Program-made: the position numbers and the translations under genes
Origin: Polaribacter sp. Hel1_85
GTDB lineage: Bacteria; Bacteroidota; Bacteroidia; Flavobacteriales; Flavobacteriaceae
Assembly (NCBI RefSeq): GCF_000766795.1
Contig: NZ_JPDS01000002.1
Coordinates: forward strand, 997,001-1,061,000
DNA length: 64,000 nt
Direction: 5' to 3'
Part shown: one piece after another, positions 26,620 through 35,798 of the stretch
Layout of the letters: each line of letters starts with the position of its first letter
Position numbering within the stretch: the stretch's first letter is position 1
The notes under the pieces: model-generated
Told to the model about the DNA's origin: nothing
The model's database searches: none
The model's input: the letters and a program-made list of their open reading frames with translations, nothing else

Positions 26620-27486
26620 CTAATTATTCAATGCTTCTGCACCACCAACAATTTCTAAGATTTCGTTAGTAATTGCTGCTTGACGTGCTTTGTTATAAGT
26701 TAACAATAATTCGTCTCTTAATTCTGTTGCATTGTCTGTTGCTTTATGCATTGCAGTCATACGTGCACCATGTTCTGAAGCAAAACTATCTCTAATAGAT
26801 TTATATAATTGAGTTTTTAAAGATTTAGGTATTAAAGCCTCAATGATTTCTAATTTTGATGGTTCAAATATATAATCAGAATTTACTGCATTTGCATCTC
26901 CTCCTTCAATAGGTTTAATTGGTAAAAATTGCTCTACTTGAGGGATTTGAGTTGCTGCGTTCTTAAACTGATTGTAAAGAACTTCAATTCTATCATACGT
27001 TCCTTCAGTATACAAACTCATTAACTTTTCTGCAATTGCTGCAACATTATCAAAAGTTAAATCATCATAAATATCGTTTCTAGTTGCTACAATATTAAAT
27101 TGCTTATCTAATACATCTGCTCCTTTTTTACCAATAGCAAATAAATCAACATCAACATCACTGTAATTTTCATTTACAGTTTTAACAACTTCTTTTGTAA
27201 TAGATGAGTTAAACCCACCACATAAACCTCTATTAGAAGTAACAACAACTAATAAAACTTTTGAAACCTCTCTTTGAGTTGAATACGCTCCACCAGAATC
27301 ACTATCTAAAGTTGCACTTAAATTTTGCAATAATTCAGTTAGTTTAGATGAATATGGGCGCATTGCCGTAATTGCATCTTGTGCTTTTTTCAACTTTGCA
27401 GCAGATACCATTTTCATGGCAGATGTAATCTGCATTGTCGATTTAATAGAAGTAATCCTATTACGTATTTCTTTTAAGTTTGCCAT
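26620..27486 (-). CDS. atpG: ATP synthase F1 subunit gamma
   Basis: A 288-residue gamma subunit, the rotating shaft of F1. It starts MANLKEIRNRITSIKSTMQI and has the classical MKMVSAAKLKKAQ and C-terminal NKARQAAITNEILEIVGGAEAL helices that form the coiled coil. ATG at 27486 is preferred; an in-frame upstream ATG at 27528 would read through a palindromic repeat. The gap to atpA (49 bases) is filled by this repeat. It is the last gene of the atpBEFHAG operon and is followed by a terminator. Confidence 0.97.
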   Translation of the reverse strand: MANLKEIRNRITSIKSTMQITSAMKMVSAAKLKKAQDAITAMRPYSSKLTELLQNLSATLDSDSGGAYSTQREVSKVLLVVVTSNRGLCGGFNSSITKEVVKTVNENYSDVDVDLFAIGKKGADVLDKQFNIVATRNDIYDDLTFDNVAAIAEKLMSLYTEGTYDRIEVLYNQFKNAATQIPQVEQFLPIKPIEGGDANAVNSDYIFEPSKLEIIEALIPKSLKTQLYKSIRDSFASEHGARMTAMHKATDNATELRDELLLTYNKARQAAITNEILEIVGGAEALNN

Positions 27487-27492
27487 TCTATT

Positions 27493-27529
27493 GGAATTTT
27501 GAAATTCCCGCGAATGCGGGAATGACAAC
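27493..27529. repeat. Palindromic repeat between atpA and atpG
   Basis: ATTCCCGC-GAAT-GCGGGAAT (27504-27523) is a perfect 8-base stem with a GAAT loop, followed by GACA. This is the widespread flavobacterial TCATTCCCGC...GCGGGAAT repeat. It is GC-rich for this genome and sits inside the ATP synthase operon, 18 bases before the atpG start. Confidence 0.8.
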
Positions 27530-27535
27530 TAATTT

Positions 27536-29113
27536 TTATTCGAAATGAGTAGAAATCTCTTTAGCTGCTGCTTCTAATACAGCAATTGTTTCTGGAGTTA
27601 ATTTACCAGATTTTAATACATCTAAAGTATCTCTATGTTTTGCGTTTAAGTAATCGATATAATCTTTCTCGAACTTCTTAACTTGATTTACAGGAACATC
27701 TTTTAATAAATTCTTAGAACCTGCATAGATAATTGCAACTTGATCTTCTACTGAGAAAGGATCGTTTTGAGCTTGTTTTAAAATTTCAACATTACGTTGT
27801 CCTTTAGAAATTACACTCATTGTAGCAGCATCTAAATCTGAACCAAACTTAGCAAAAGCTTCTAATTCTCTAAACTGAGCTTGATCTAATTTTAAAGTAC
27901 CAGATACTTTTTTCATTGATTTAATCTGTGCGTTACCACCAACACGAGATACAGAAATACCTACGTTAATTGCTGGACGAACACCAGAGTTAAATAAATC
28001 TCCATCTAAGAAAATTTGTCCATCAGTAATTGAAATTACGTTTGTTGGAATATATGCTGAAACATCTCCTGCTTGAGTTTCTATAATTGGTAATGCAGTT
28101 AAAGAACCTCCACCTTTTACGATTCCTTTTAAAGAATCTGGTAAATCGTTCATTTCACTTGCAATTTTGTCATCATTAATAACTTTTGCAGCACGTTCTA
28201 ATAATCTTGAGTGTAAGTAAAATACATCACCAGGATAAGCCTCACGTCCTGGAGGTCTTCTTAATAATAAAGAAATTTCACGGTAAGCAACAGCTTGTTT
28301 AGATAAATCATCATAAATAATTAAAGCTGGTCTTCCAGAATCTCTAAAGTATTCTCCAATTGCAGCTCCAGCAAATGGTGCATACACTTGCATTGCTGCA
28401 GGATCTGATGCATTTGCAGCAACAATTGTAGTATAAGCTAAGGCTCCTCTTTCTTCTAACATATTTGCAATTGCAGCAACAGTAGAAGCTTTTTGACCAA
28501 TAGCAACGTATATACAATATACTGGCTCACCAGCATCGTAAAATTCTTTTTGATTTAAGATAGTATCAATAGCAACTGTAGATTTACCAGTTTGTCTATC
28601 TCCAATGATTAACTCACGTTGACCTCTACCAACAGGAATCATTGCATCAATAGATTTAATACCAGTTTGTAATGGTTCAGTTACCGGTTCTCTAAAAATA
28701 ACTCCAGGAGCTCTACGCTCTAAAGGCATTTCATAAGTTTTACCTGTAATTGGTCCTTTACCATCAATTGGATTTCCTAAAGTATCTACAACACGTCCTA
28801 CAACGCCTTCACCTGCTTTTAAAGAGGCAATACGTTCTGTACGTTTCACATTAGAACCTTCTCTAATTGAAGTTGATGCTCCTAATAATACAACACCTAC
28901 ATTATCTTCTTCTAAGTTTAATACGATACCTTCTAATCCGTTATCGAATTCTACTAATTCACCATATTGAACGTTAGAAAGACCGTAAACACGAGCAATT
29001 CCATCTCCTACTTGTAAGACAGTTCCTACTTCGTTTAAAGTAGCTTTTGCTTCGAAATTTGTTAATTGTTGCTTTAAAATTGCTGATACTTCAGCTGGTT
29101 TAATACTTGCCAT
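27536..29113 (-). CDS. atpA: ATP synthase F1 subunit alpha
   Basis: A 525-residue alpha subunit with the non-catalytic nucleotide site: Walker [10 protein letters not shown] (about 171-179), the later [20 protein letters not shown] and the arginine finger region [10 protein letters not shown]. The N-terminal beta barrel and C-terminal helical domain are complete. The catalytic beta subunit and epsilon are not in this window, which is normal for Bacteroidota, where atpD and atpC form a separate operon. Confidence 0.98.
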   Translation of the reverse strand: MASIKPAEVSAILKQQLTNFEAKATLNEVGTVLQVGDGIARVYGLSNVQYGELVEFDNGLEGIVLNLEEDNVGVVLLGASTSIREGSNVKRTERIASLKAGEGVVGRVVDTLGNPIDGKGPITGKTYEMPLERRAPGVIFREPVTEPLQTGIKSIDAMIPVGRGQRELIIGDRQTGKSTVAIDTILNQKEFYDAGEPVYCIYVAIGQKASTVAAIANMLEERGALAYTTIVAANASDPAAMQVYAPFAGAAIGEYFRDSGRPALIIYDDLSKQAVAYREISLLLRRPPGREAYPGDVFYLHSRLLERAAKVINDDKIASEMNDLPDSLKGIVKGGGSLTALPIIETQAGDVSAYIPTNVISITDGQIFLDGDLFNSGVRPAINVGISVSRVGGNAQIKSMKKVSGTLKLDQAQFRELEAFAKFGSDLDAATMSVISKGQRNVEILKQAQNDPFSVEDQVAIIYAGSKNLLKDVPVNQVKKFEKDYIDYLNAKHRDTLDVLKSGKLTPETIAVLEAAAKEISTHFE

Positions 29114-29134
29114 CTTTTATAATTTGATGTATTA

Positions 29135-29692
29135 TTAAATTTTAGGAATGTAATGACTATTGTCAAATTCCTTTTTCAATTCGTTTAAATAATTAGAGAT
29201 ACTTGCATCATATTGCACATCTCCAACTCGTAAAATAAACCCTCCTAAAATATTTGGATTTATTTCGTTTACTAAATTTGCTTTTTCACCTGTTAAAGCT
29301 ACTATTTTAGCTAAAACTGCTTTTTCTACATCTTTAGTTAAAGGAATAGCTGTTGTAACTTTTGCTTCTTGCGTATGCTTATCAAAATCATAAATGATTG
29401 CATATTGTTTTGCAATAGGCTGAAGCATTGCTATTCTTTTATTGTCTTGTAATAAATGAAATAAGCCAAGAGTAATATTGTTTACTTTATCTTTAAATAA
29501 AGCGTTTAAAACGTTTATTTTATCAGAAGATTTAACAATAGGGCTTCTTAACATTACTTCTAAATCATCATTTTCAGAAATTGTAGTGTTTATAAATAAC
29601 ATATCGTCATTTACTACAGTTTCTTCTTTAGAATCTTTGGCAAGATTTAAAATTGCTTTTGCATAACGTAATGCTGCTCTTGCGTCTTTCAT
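29135..29692 (-). CDS. atpH: ATP synthase F1 subunit delta
   Basis: A 185-residue delta (OSCP) subunit, the stator link between b and alpha. Typical features are the N-terminal RAALRYAKAILNLAKD and the C-terminal NILGGFILRVGDVQYDASIS that carries the conserved Gly-Gly-x-x-x-x-x-G-Asp. Spacing is 7 bases from atpF and 21 to atpA. Confidence 0.95.
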   Translation of the reverse strand: MKDARAALRYAKAILNLAKDSKEETVVNDDMLFINTTISENDDLEVMLRSPIVKSSDKINVLNALFKDKVNNITLGLFHLLQDNKRIAMLQPIAKQYAIIYDFDKHTQEAKVTTAIPLTKDVEKAVLAKIVALTGEKANLVNEINPNILGGFILRVGDVQYDASISNYLNELKKEFDNSHYIPKI

Positions 29693-29699
29693 GCTCTAC

Positions 29700-30200
29700 T
29701 TAGTTTAAAGTAACATCTTTTAAGAGTCCTTCAACTAATTCTAGTTGATCGTTCTTATTAGATAATTCTTTTTTAATTACTGATTCTGCTATACCAATAG
29801 AAAGCTCTGCAACATTTTTCTTAATTTCTGCTAAAGCTGCTTGTTTTTCTTGTTGAATTGAAGCTTGTGCATTTTCAATTAACTTGGTAGTTACTTCTTT
29901 TGCATCTTCTTTTGCTTCAGCAATCATGTTGTCTCTAACATCTCTAGCATCTTTCATCATAGCATCTCTTTCTGCTCTTGCTTCTTTTACAAGCTTAGCA
30001 TTGTCTGCTTGTAAATTTTGCATTTCTTTACGAGCATTTTCTGCAGCTGCTAAAGCATTTTCAATTCCAGATTCTCTTTCTTCTAAAGAGTTTAAAATTG
30101 GTTTCCAAGCAAATTTTACCATTAAAGCAATTAATGCTAACAATAAGATTGTTGAAACTACAAATAACCCTGGTGAAAAATCGTTTAATAAAGTTTCCAT
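29700..30200 (-). CDS. atpF: ATP synthase Fo subunit b
   Basis: A 166-residue b subunit. One membrane helix at about 10-29 (FVVSTILLLALIALMVKFAW) is followed by a long charged coiled coil (about 35-150, KEMQNLQADNAKLVKEARAE and onward) that makes the peripheral stalk. The length and the motif KPILNSLEERE after the membrane helix are standard for the family. Confidence 0.96.
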   Translation of the reverse strand: METLLNDFSPGLFVVSTILLLALIALMVKFAWKPILNSLEERESGIENALAAAENARKEMQNLQADNAKLVKEARAERDAMMKDARDVRDNMIAEAKEDAKEVTTKLIENAQASIQQEKQAALAEIKKNVAELSIGIAESVIKKELSNKNDQLELVEGLLKDVTLN

Positions 30201-30297
30201 TCTATAAACTAATTAATTTTTTGTTTCTTGTTGTTTAATTTAAAAATAGGTTCTGTAACCAACCGTTACAGAACGCTATTTTTTGTTTTTGTTTGGA

Positions 30298-30504
<207 letters not shown>

Positions 30505-30527
30505 TTATTAAATTAAACAAATTTGTA

Positions 30528-31664
30528 TTAATGAGCTTCTGAGTGATCTGCTACAGCCATACCTATAAATAATGCTGAAAGCATTGTAAAGATATAAGCC
30601 TGTAAGAAAGCCACTAAAACCTCAATTAATGTTATAAAAAATGATAATACTAAAGACAATCCTGTTGCTCCAACCACACCAAGTGATTCTTTAAGAGTAA
30701 ACATAATTGCTATTAAGCTCATTACCACAATATGACCTGCTGATATGTTTGCGAACAAACGTACTAATAATGAAAATGGTTTAATTATTAACGCTCCAGC
30801 TAATTCTATAATTGCTAAAACGGGTCTAATTAAAACAGGAACCCCTGGCATCCAAATCATGTGCATCCAGTAATCCTTATTTCCACTCACTGTATATATT
30901 ACTAATGTAAAAATTGCCAAACAACCTGTAACTGCTAACTGACCTGTAACATTAAATCCTAATGGAGTTAAACCAGATAAGTTTAAAACCCAAATAAAGA
31001 AAAATACAGTTAATAAATAACCTGTAAATCTTCTATAATGTTTTTCACCAATATTTGGTCTTGCAATTTCGTCTCTTACATATAAAACTAAAGGTTCTAA
31101 TACTCTAGCAAAACCTGTTGGTACTTGTTTCGTTTTGTATTGTTTAGCCAATCTAGAGAACCAAAACAATAATAAGAATCCAATTAATAGAATTCCTACA
31201 ACACTTTTAGTAATAGAAAAATCTAATAATTTATGTGCGTTTGTAGCATGGTGAGTTTCATCAAAAGAAACAGTTGTTGCTCCTTTTTCTAACTCATAAA
31301 TTTTAGAATGAATCTTTGCGAATTTTAATCCGTTTTTTTCTACAATTACATGTCCATCATCATTATGATGAAATTCTGAAGACATAAAAGTAACCAAACC
31401 TTCACTAGACCAAATAATAACTGGTAAAGGAAAACCAACATGCTTTCTTTCTCCTTCATCTGAAGTATAAGACCAAAATGAAAAGTCGTGAGAATCTTTA
31501 ATGTGGTGCAGAATATAAGCTTCTACTTCTTCTTTCGTATTTACACGCCCACCATCGTTTTGGTCATCGTGTTTTTTATCAGATTCTGATGCAAAACCAA
31601 CTGTAGAAAAGAAGGTTATTGCTGCTATTAAAAGAAACTTGATTGTTTTTTGTGCAATCTTCAT
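30528..31664 (-). CDS. atpB: ATP synthase Fo subunit a
   Basis: A 378-residue a subunit, longer than in proteobacteria because of an N-terminal signal sequence (FLLIAAITFFSTVGFA) and a roughly 110-residue periplasmic part rich in His and Asp, a form common in Bacteroidota. The membrane domain follows, with the essential Arg in FSLLVRLFANISAGHIV (near 292) and the half-channel helix VLVAFLQAYIFTMLSALFIG. It heads the atpBEFHAG operon, with a clear promoter 29-58 bases upstream. Confidence 0.96.
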   Translation of the reverse strand: MKIAQKTIKFLLIAAITFFSTVGFASESDKKHDDQNDGGRVNTKEEVEAYILHHIKDSHDFSFWSYTSDEGERKHVGFPLPVIIWSSEGLVTFMSSEFHHNDDGHVIVEKNGLKFAKIHSKIYELEKGATTVSFDETHHATNAHKLLDFSITKSVVGILLIGFLLLFWFSRLAKQYKTKQVPTGFARVLEPLVLYVRDEIARPNIGEKHYRRFTGYLLTVFFFIWVLNLSGLTPLGFNVTGQLAVTGCLAIFTLVIYTVSGNKDYWMHMIWMPGVPVLIRPVLAIIELAGALIIKPFSLLVRLFANISAGHIVVMSLIAIMFTLKESLGVVGATGLSLVLSFFITLIEVLVAFLQAYIFTMLSALFIGMAVADHSEAH

Positions 31665-31692
31665 TGTTTAAATACGCTTTCTAAATTCGGCG

Positions 31693-31722
31693 CAAAGATA
31701 TAGAATTATTCATAATCTCAAA
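31693..31722 (-). promoter_or_regulatory. Primary promoter of atpBEFHAG
   Basis: On the minus strand TTTG (31719-31722), 18 bases and TATCTTTG (31693-31700) form a complete match to the Bacteroidota consensus TTTG-N17-23-TAnnTTTG, 28 bases before the atpB start codon. Confidence 0.85.
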
Positions 31723-31744
31723 CCTTTTTCAAAGCTATTTTTAA

Positions 31745-32134
31745 TTATTGCTTTTTCTTCAATATTTTAGCAACAAAAATTGCTTCTGTTAATAAAAAAA
31801 CTATCATTGGAATAAATAGAGATAATCTTGCAACAAAAGGTAGTCCTTCTTCTGTAAATATTGACTTGTAAAAGATTAAACTAAATAATAATAATTTTAA
31901 AAGAATAGTACCTAAATAGATAAAACCTAATTGCTCAAAGATTTTATCAACAGTAGAAAATACCAAGAAATTGATGCAAATTACAAGTGAAAAACCAAGG
32001 TGAAATAGGTATACTTTTTTTAAGGAATAAGGTAAAATAATTTGCTGATTTTCTAAAAAGAAATTATGGAGAGAAAAGCATAATAAAAATAGAGAAAAGA
32101 AAACAAAAGAATAAACTAGAATGCTTTTAACCAT
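31745..32134 (-). CDS. DUF6168-like four-helix membrane protein
   Basis: A 129-residue membrane protein with four predicted helices (about 4-24, 42-62, 72-90 and 101-122). It lies between AtpZ and atpB, the place where Bacteroidota often encode a small membrane protein of the DUF6168 type; other bacteria have AtpI here, which helps assemble the c ring. A similar role is inferred from position only. It overlaps atpZ by 8 bases. Confidence 0.75.
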   Translation of the reverse strand: MVKSILVYSFVFFSLFLLCFSLHNFFLENQQIILPYSLKKVYLFHLGFSLVICINFLVFSTVDKIFEQLGFIYLGTILLKLLLFSLIFYKSIFTEEGLPFVARLSLFIPMIVFLLTEAIFVAKILKKKQ

Positions 32135-32345
32135 TAATTTTATTCGCTTTTTTTATTAATGAATACATTGCTAAAAATATGGCGAGTAAAGTTACAGTTT
32201 CTTTTAAAAAAGAAGTTTCAAACTTAACATCTAACCATTTGCCTAACAAAAAACCTAAATAGATAGTTAACCCCATTTGCAAACCTGCACCTGAGAGCTG
32301 TATTGCTTTATTAAGCGGTTTTTTCTGAGCGTCTTTTTTGTTCAT
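32127..32345 (-). CDS. AtpZ/AtpI family protein
   Basis: A 72-residue protein with two membrane helices: AIQLSGAGLQMGLTIYLGFLLG (about 15-36) and ETVTLLAIFLAMYSLIKK (about 49-66). The motif LQMGLTIYLGFLLGKWLD is typical of AtpZ/AtpI family proteins, accessory factors encoded ahead of ATP synthase genes. It overlaps the upstream bactofilin gene by 35 bases and the downstream gene by 8, so all are co-translated. Confidence 0.85.
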   Translation of the reverse strand: MNKKDAQKKPLNKAIQLSGAGLQMGLTIYLGFLLGKWLDVKFETSFLKETVTLLAIFLAMYSLIKKANKING

Positions 32346-32724
32346 TACCAGAATTCAATTCTTTTATAGCTCCTTTCATAGAACAAGTAGCATTAAATGA
32401 TGCACCTGGTTCTATAGAAAGTTTTCCAATAACAACATCTCCAGAAATGTCTGCTGTAGTTTTTATAGTTAAGGTATTTGATACTAAAAGATCTCCAGAA
32501 AACTTACCTTCTATATCTGCATTTGTAGCCTCTACATTTCCTTTAATAAATCCATCAGTACCAATAATAACTCTTCCATTGGTTATTAATGTTCCTTCTA
32601 AAGTGCCATCAATTCTAAAATCTCCATCCGATTTAATATCTCCAACAATTGTTGTGTTTTTAGCGACAACATTTCTTTCCATAACTTTAGCTTTTTGTGG
32701 TTTTTTATCTTTACTACTAAACAT
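32311..32724 (-). CDS. Bactofilin (polymer-forming cytoskeletal protein)
   Basis: A 137-residue bactofilin. The core (about 15-120) is a right-handed beta helix with a repeating hydrophobic and Gly-x pattern (VGDIKSDGDFRIDGTLEGTL, then GRVIIGTDGFIKGNVEA and ADISGDVVIGKLSIEPG). The short charged N terminus is typical for membrane contact. Such proteins polymerise without nucleotide and scaffold cell-wall or envelope machines. It is 4 bases from the end of sprE, so both come from one message. Confidence 0.9.
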   Translation of the reverse strand: MFSSKDKKPQKAKVMERNVVAKNTTIVGDIKSDGDFRIDGTLEGTLITNGRVIIGTDGFIKGNVEATNADIEGKFSGDLLVSNTLTIKTTADISGDVVIGKLSIEPGASFNATCSMKGAIKELNSGNEQKRRSEKTA

Positions 32725-32728
32725 AGTT

Positions 32729-34951
32729 TTATTTACTTAATTGTTCTACTATCTTTTTTGCCTGCTTTCCTTCTTCTGTATTTCCGTATTTAATTACAAT
32801 AGCTTCTAATGCAAATTTATAAGTTTCTTTATTGGTGTACTTACCTATTGCATAGGCTCTTAAAAGTTCAAATTTAGCAATTAATTTTGAATTTTGTATT
32901 GATGGTAAAATGTCTACTACTTTTTTAACTGTTTCTTGAAACTTATTTTCTTTGTATAAATAGTAAAGTTCTCTATATTTATTTTCTACTTCGTTCACCG
33001 AAATATCTTCTTCAATTTTTTTATTCGGATTTTTAATTGTCTTAGCAAAAATGGTATTTGGATAATTGGTAAGAATTATATTTTTATGTTTGTTTGATTT
33101 TAGATCTTCACCTAAATCTTGATAAATTTTATATAAATGCCAGTTAATTGGTAAAATCAATTCTTTCTTAGGATTTAAAGAGGCAACTCGTTCTAATCTT
33201 TCAATAGCTATTTTTGGATTTTTAAATTGTTCCTTATAAATTAATCCTAATTCGTATAAAGCTTGATTTCTATCTAATTTTAAAGTATCAATTGCACCTG
33301 TAGTACTCGGAATTGTTTTTAAATAACTAGCTAAATCGTAACGTAAATTTACTTGTTCTACTTGTACAGAATCCTTTTCTGTGGCACTTGTTTCTATTTT
33401 AGAAGACCATCTCCAATCATCTTCTAATTTTCTATTTCCCCATATTTTTTTAAATTCTGTTTGGCCAAAATTTAAAGATTGAGGATTATAGAAATACCAT
33501 TTTCCTTTTTTATTAGATTGTAAAGAATTTCCGCCAAAATCAGCACCAAAAGCTGCTTGATTCAATTTTAACTGAGCAGCATCTTTATCGGCCTTTTTTA
33601 AATCATCAATATATTTTTGAAAATAGGTTTCTTGATCTGTTTTAGAAAGAGAAGCTATTTTAATAATACTATCGTTTTCAGTTACAATGTTTTCAAAATT
33701 AATTAAAGAAGCTAAATTTTTATGTTTTCTTTTAATTCGTCTTATTCTAAGATTTAAACTATCAACAGAAATACTTAAAATACTATCATAATAAGCACTT
33801 GCTAATTGATATTTTGAGTCTTTAAAATTGATGTTACCTAATCTTTCAAAAGTAAAAGTCTTTTGTTTAACATTATCAGATTCAGCTCTAAGTGATCTGT
33901 TGTAATAATCGATAGCTAAATTGATACTGTCATTTTTTTCATGTAAAAACCCAACTTGGTAATACAATTCATCTAAATAAGGTCTGTTTTCTCTTTCTTT
34001 AATCAATTTATGCAATTTTTCTAAAACAGCAACAGTTGTTGAATCGCTAGTAGAATTTTTTGCTAATTCAATATTAGCATGCATTTTATATTTTTTTGGA
34101 GCTTTTTTAAAGTCGATAATTTTATTAAAAACCATAGAAGCAGAATCTTTTTTGTTTTCTGAACTATAAATTTGTCCTAAAACAAACAGGTTTCTTGCAC
34201 CTTGATTACTATTATTTAAAGTCTCTGTAGCTTTGGTAAGGTATTTTTTTACTTTTTGAAGGCTATCTGTTTTTACATAAGCCATTGCTAAAGTTGTATA
34301 ACCATGTTCTTTAATTTCTTCTGGTAAATCTACTTCTAGCGTATCTTTTACTTGAAGCAAAAGTTTCATAGATTCTATTGCAAACTCTTCATTATCTAAT
34401 CTAATATTTGTTTTTGCTCTCCAAATTTTAGTTTCGTTAATTAAACTTGCAAAAGGGTAATTAGTAATTACATAATTAAAAGCTTCTATGGCAGGTATAA
34501 AACGTTGATCGTAATAACGTGCTTTTCCTAAAAGTAGGTAAGAATCATCAATTTGACTGTTACGTTCAATTCCATCAATGTTCATACCGTGCTTTTGAAT
34601 CGCTTTTACAGCTTTTTCTTCTGCAATACCAAATGGAGTAGAAGCTTTCTTTTCTTGGCTTTCTTCATCATCAAAACCAGCACCAATTCCTGTATTAAAT
34701 TTAGGAGCATCTATTTTTTCGCCTTCAAACTTAATAGGTTCTATGGGCAATTGTTGAAACCAATCGTCTTCATAATCATTATTAATAGCATCAATACCTT
34801 TTTTAAAAGCTTCTTTACCATTAAATAATACGTTAAATTTTGTGTTTAATGAATGCCAATTTCTGCTAACAACAGTATCTTTTTTTGTGCTACAAGAATA
34901 TATAACTGCAAATACAGAAAGAATTAAAACTATTTTTTTAGTGAATTTCAC
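32729..34951 (-). CDS. sprE: T9SS/gliding lipoprotein SprE (PorW)
   Basis: A 740-residue TPR lipoprotein. The signal ends in VIYSC, followed by SRNWHSLNTKFNVLFNGKEA, the recognisable start of SprE/PorW. TPR-like helix pairs run through about 110-400 and 560-735 (LLGKARYYDQRFIPAIEAFN, LYELGLIYKEQFKNPKIAIE). SprE/PorW links the outer-membrane ring of the type IX secretion system to its motor and is needed for secretion and gliding. It fits the T9SS tail on the M1 peptidase at 6270-8183. It shares its message with bactofilin and the Atp accessory genes. Confidence 0.88.
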   Translation of the reverse strand: MKFTKKIVLILSVFAVIYSCSTKKDTVVSRNWHSLNTKFNVLFNGKEAFKKGIDAINNDYEDDWFQQLPIEPIKFEGEKIDAPKFNTGIGAGFDDEESQEKKASTPFGIAEEKAVKAIQKHGMNIDGIERNSQIDDSYLLLGKARYYDQRFIPAIEAFNYVITNYPFASLINETKIWRAKTNIRLDNEEFAIESMKLLLQVKDTLEVDLPEEIKEHGYTTLAMAYVKTDSLQKVKKYLTKATETLNNSNQGARNLFVLGQIYSSENKKDSASMVFNKIIDFKKAPKKYKMHANIELAKNSTSDSTTVAVLEKLHKLIKERENRPYLDELYYQVGFLHEKNDSINLAIDYYNRSLRAESDNVKQKTFTFERLGNINFKDSKYQLASAYYDSILSISVDSLNLRIRRIKRKHKNLASLINFENIVTENDSIIKIASLSKTDQETYFQKYIDDLKKADKDAAQLKLNQAAFGADFGGNSLQSNKKGKWYFYNPQSLNFGQTEFKKIWGNRKLEDDWRWSSKIETSATEKDSVQVEQVNLRYDLASYLKTIPSTTGAIDTLKLDRNQALYELGLIYKEQFKNPKIAIERLERVASLNPKKELILPINWHLYKIYQDLGEDLKSNKHKNIILTNYPNTIFAKTIKNPNKKIEEDISVNEVENKYRELYYLYKENKFQETVKKVVDILPSIQNSKLIAKFELLRAYAIGKYTNKETYKFALEAIVIKYGNTEEGKQAKKIVEQLSK

Positions 34952-35002
34952 AAAAATAAATATTGATTAAACGATTAATTTAAAAAGCTAAGTAAATAAT
35001 AA

Positions 35003-35049
35003 ACTCTTATTTACAACTACTTTCTTTGTGAAATAGTATAAATAAGAGT
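35003..35049 (-). terminator. Long hairpin after the ABC transporter operon
   Basis: ACTCTTATTTA and TAAATAAGAGT are a perfect 11-base inverted repeat with a 25-base loop, in the 130-base gap between the ABC ATPase stop codon and sprE. It probably ends the ABC message; the loop is long, so the call is moderate. Confidence 0.5.
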
Positions 35050-35081
35050 GTAAAAATAGTAATAAATTAAGAATGGAAGGC

Positions 35082-35777
35082 TTATACAGAAAAATAGCTT
35101 TCTAATTCTTGTAAAGTTTCTGTAGATGTTTCTATATCTTTTACCACATTTCCTTTATCTAAAACCACAATTCTTTCACAAACTTCTGTTACATGTGTTA
35201 AATCGTGACTAGAAACCAAAACTGTAATTTCTCTGTTTTCTGTTAATTTTTTAATGATGGCTTTTAACCTAATTTGTGTTGTTGGATCTAAATTTGCAAA
35301 AGGTTCATCTAAAACCACAACTTGTGGGTTTCCCATTAAGGCAGCAACAATTCCTGCTTTTTTCTGATTTCCTTTACTTAAGTCTCTCAGATATTTTTTC
35401 TTTCCGATAATTTCATCATTGAAAAACTCATTAAACTGAGATAAGAAAGAAGTAACATCAGCTTTATTCATTCCTCTTAAATCACCAATAAAATCGAAAT
35501 ATTCTTCTGGAGTTAAATATCCTATTAAAAAAGATTCGTCGATAAAAGAACCTGTAAAATTTTTCCATGCTTCACTTTGGTTTACAACAATATTATTATT
35601 TGTAATTGCACCCGTTGTAGGTCTAATTAAATCTAAAAGAATATTAAATAATGTAGTTTTTCCTGCGCCATTATTACCAACCAAACCAAAACTTTGGCCT
35701 GTTGGTATTTTTATTGAATCTACATTTAAAACTTCTGCTTTTCCGTATTTTTTTGAAATTGTATCTATTGTAATCAT
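35082..35777 (-). CDS. ABC transporter ATP-binding protein
   Basis: A 231-residue ABC ATPase: Walker A GNNGAGKTT (about 34-42), a Q-loop replaced by the SFIDE region, signature LSKGNQKK (about 128), Walker B VVVLDEPFANLDPTTQIRLK and the switch His in VSSHDLTH. The LSKGNQKK form is common in drug- or antibiotic-related exporters of Gram-positive and Bacteroidota species. It is the last gene of the PadR operon and pairs with the DUF5687 permease 21 bases upstream. Confidence 0.93.
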   Translation of the reverse strand: MITIDTISKKYGKAEVLNVDSIKIPTGQSFGLVGNNGAGKTTLFNILLDLIRPTTGAITNNNIVVNQSEAWKNFTGSFIDESFLIGYLTPEEYFDFIGDLRGMNKADVTSFLSQFNEFFNDEIIGKKKYLRDLSKGNQKKAGIVAALMGNPQVVVLDEPFANLDPTTQIRLKAIIKKLTENREITVLVSSHDLTHVTEVCERIVVLDKGNVVKDIETSTETLQELESYFSV

Positions 35778-35798
35778 TGTGTCTTTTTTAAGGTTGAA

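Noticed and set aside
26620-27528. Longer atpG start at 27528
   Set aside because: The extra 14 residues come from the palindromic repeat; subunit gamma begins at MANLKEIRNR.
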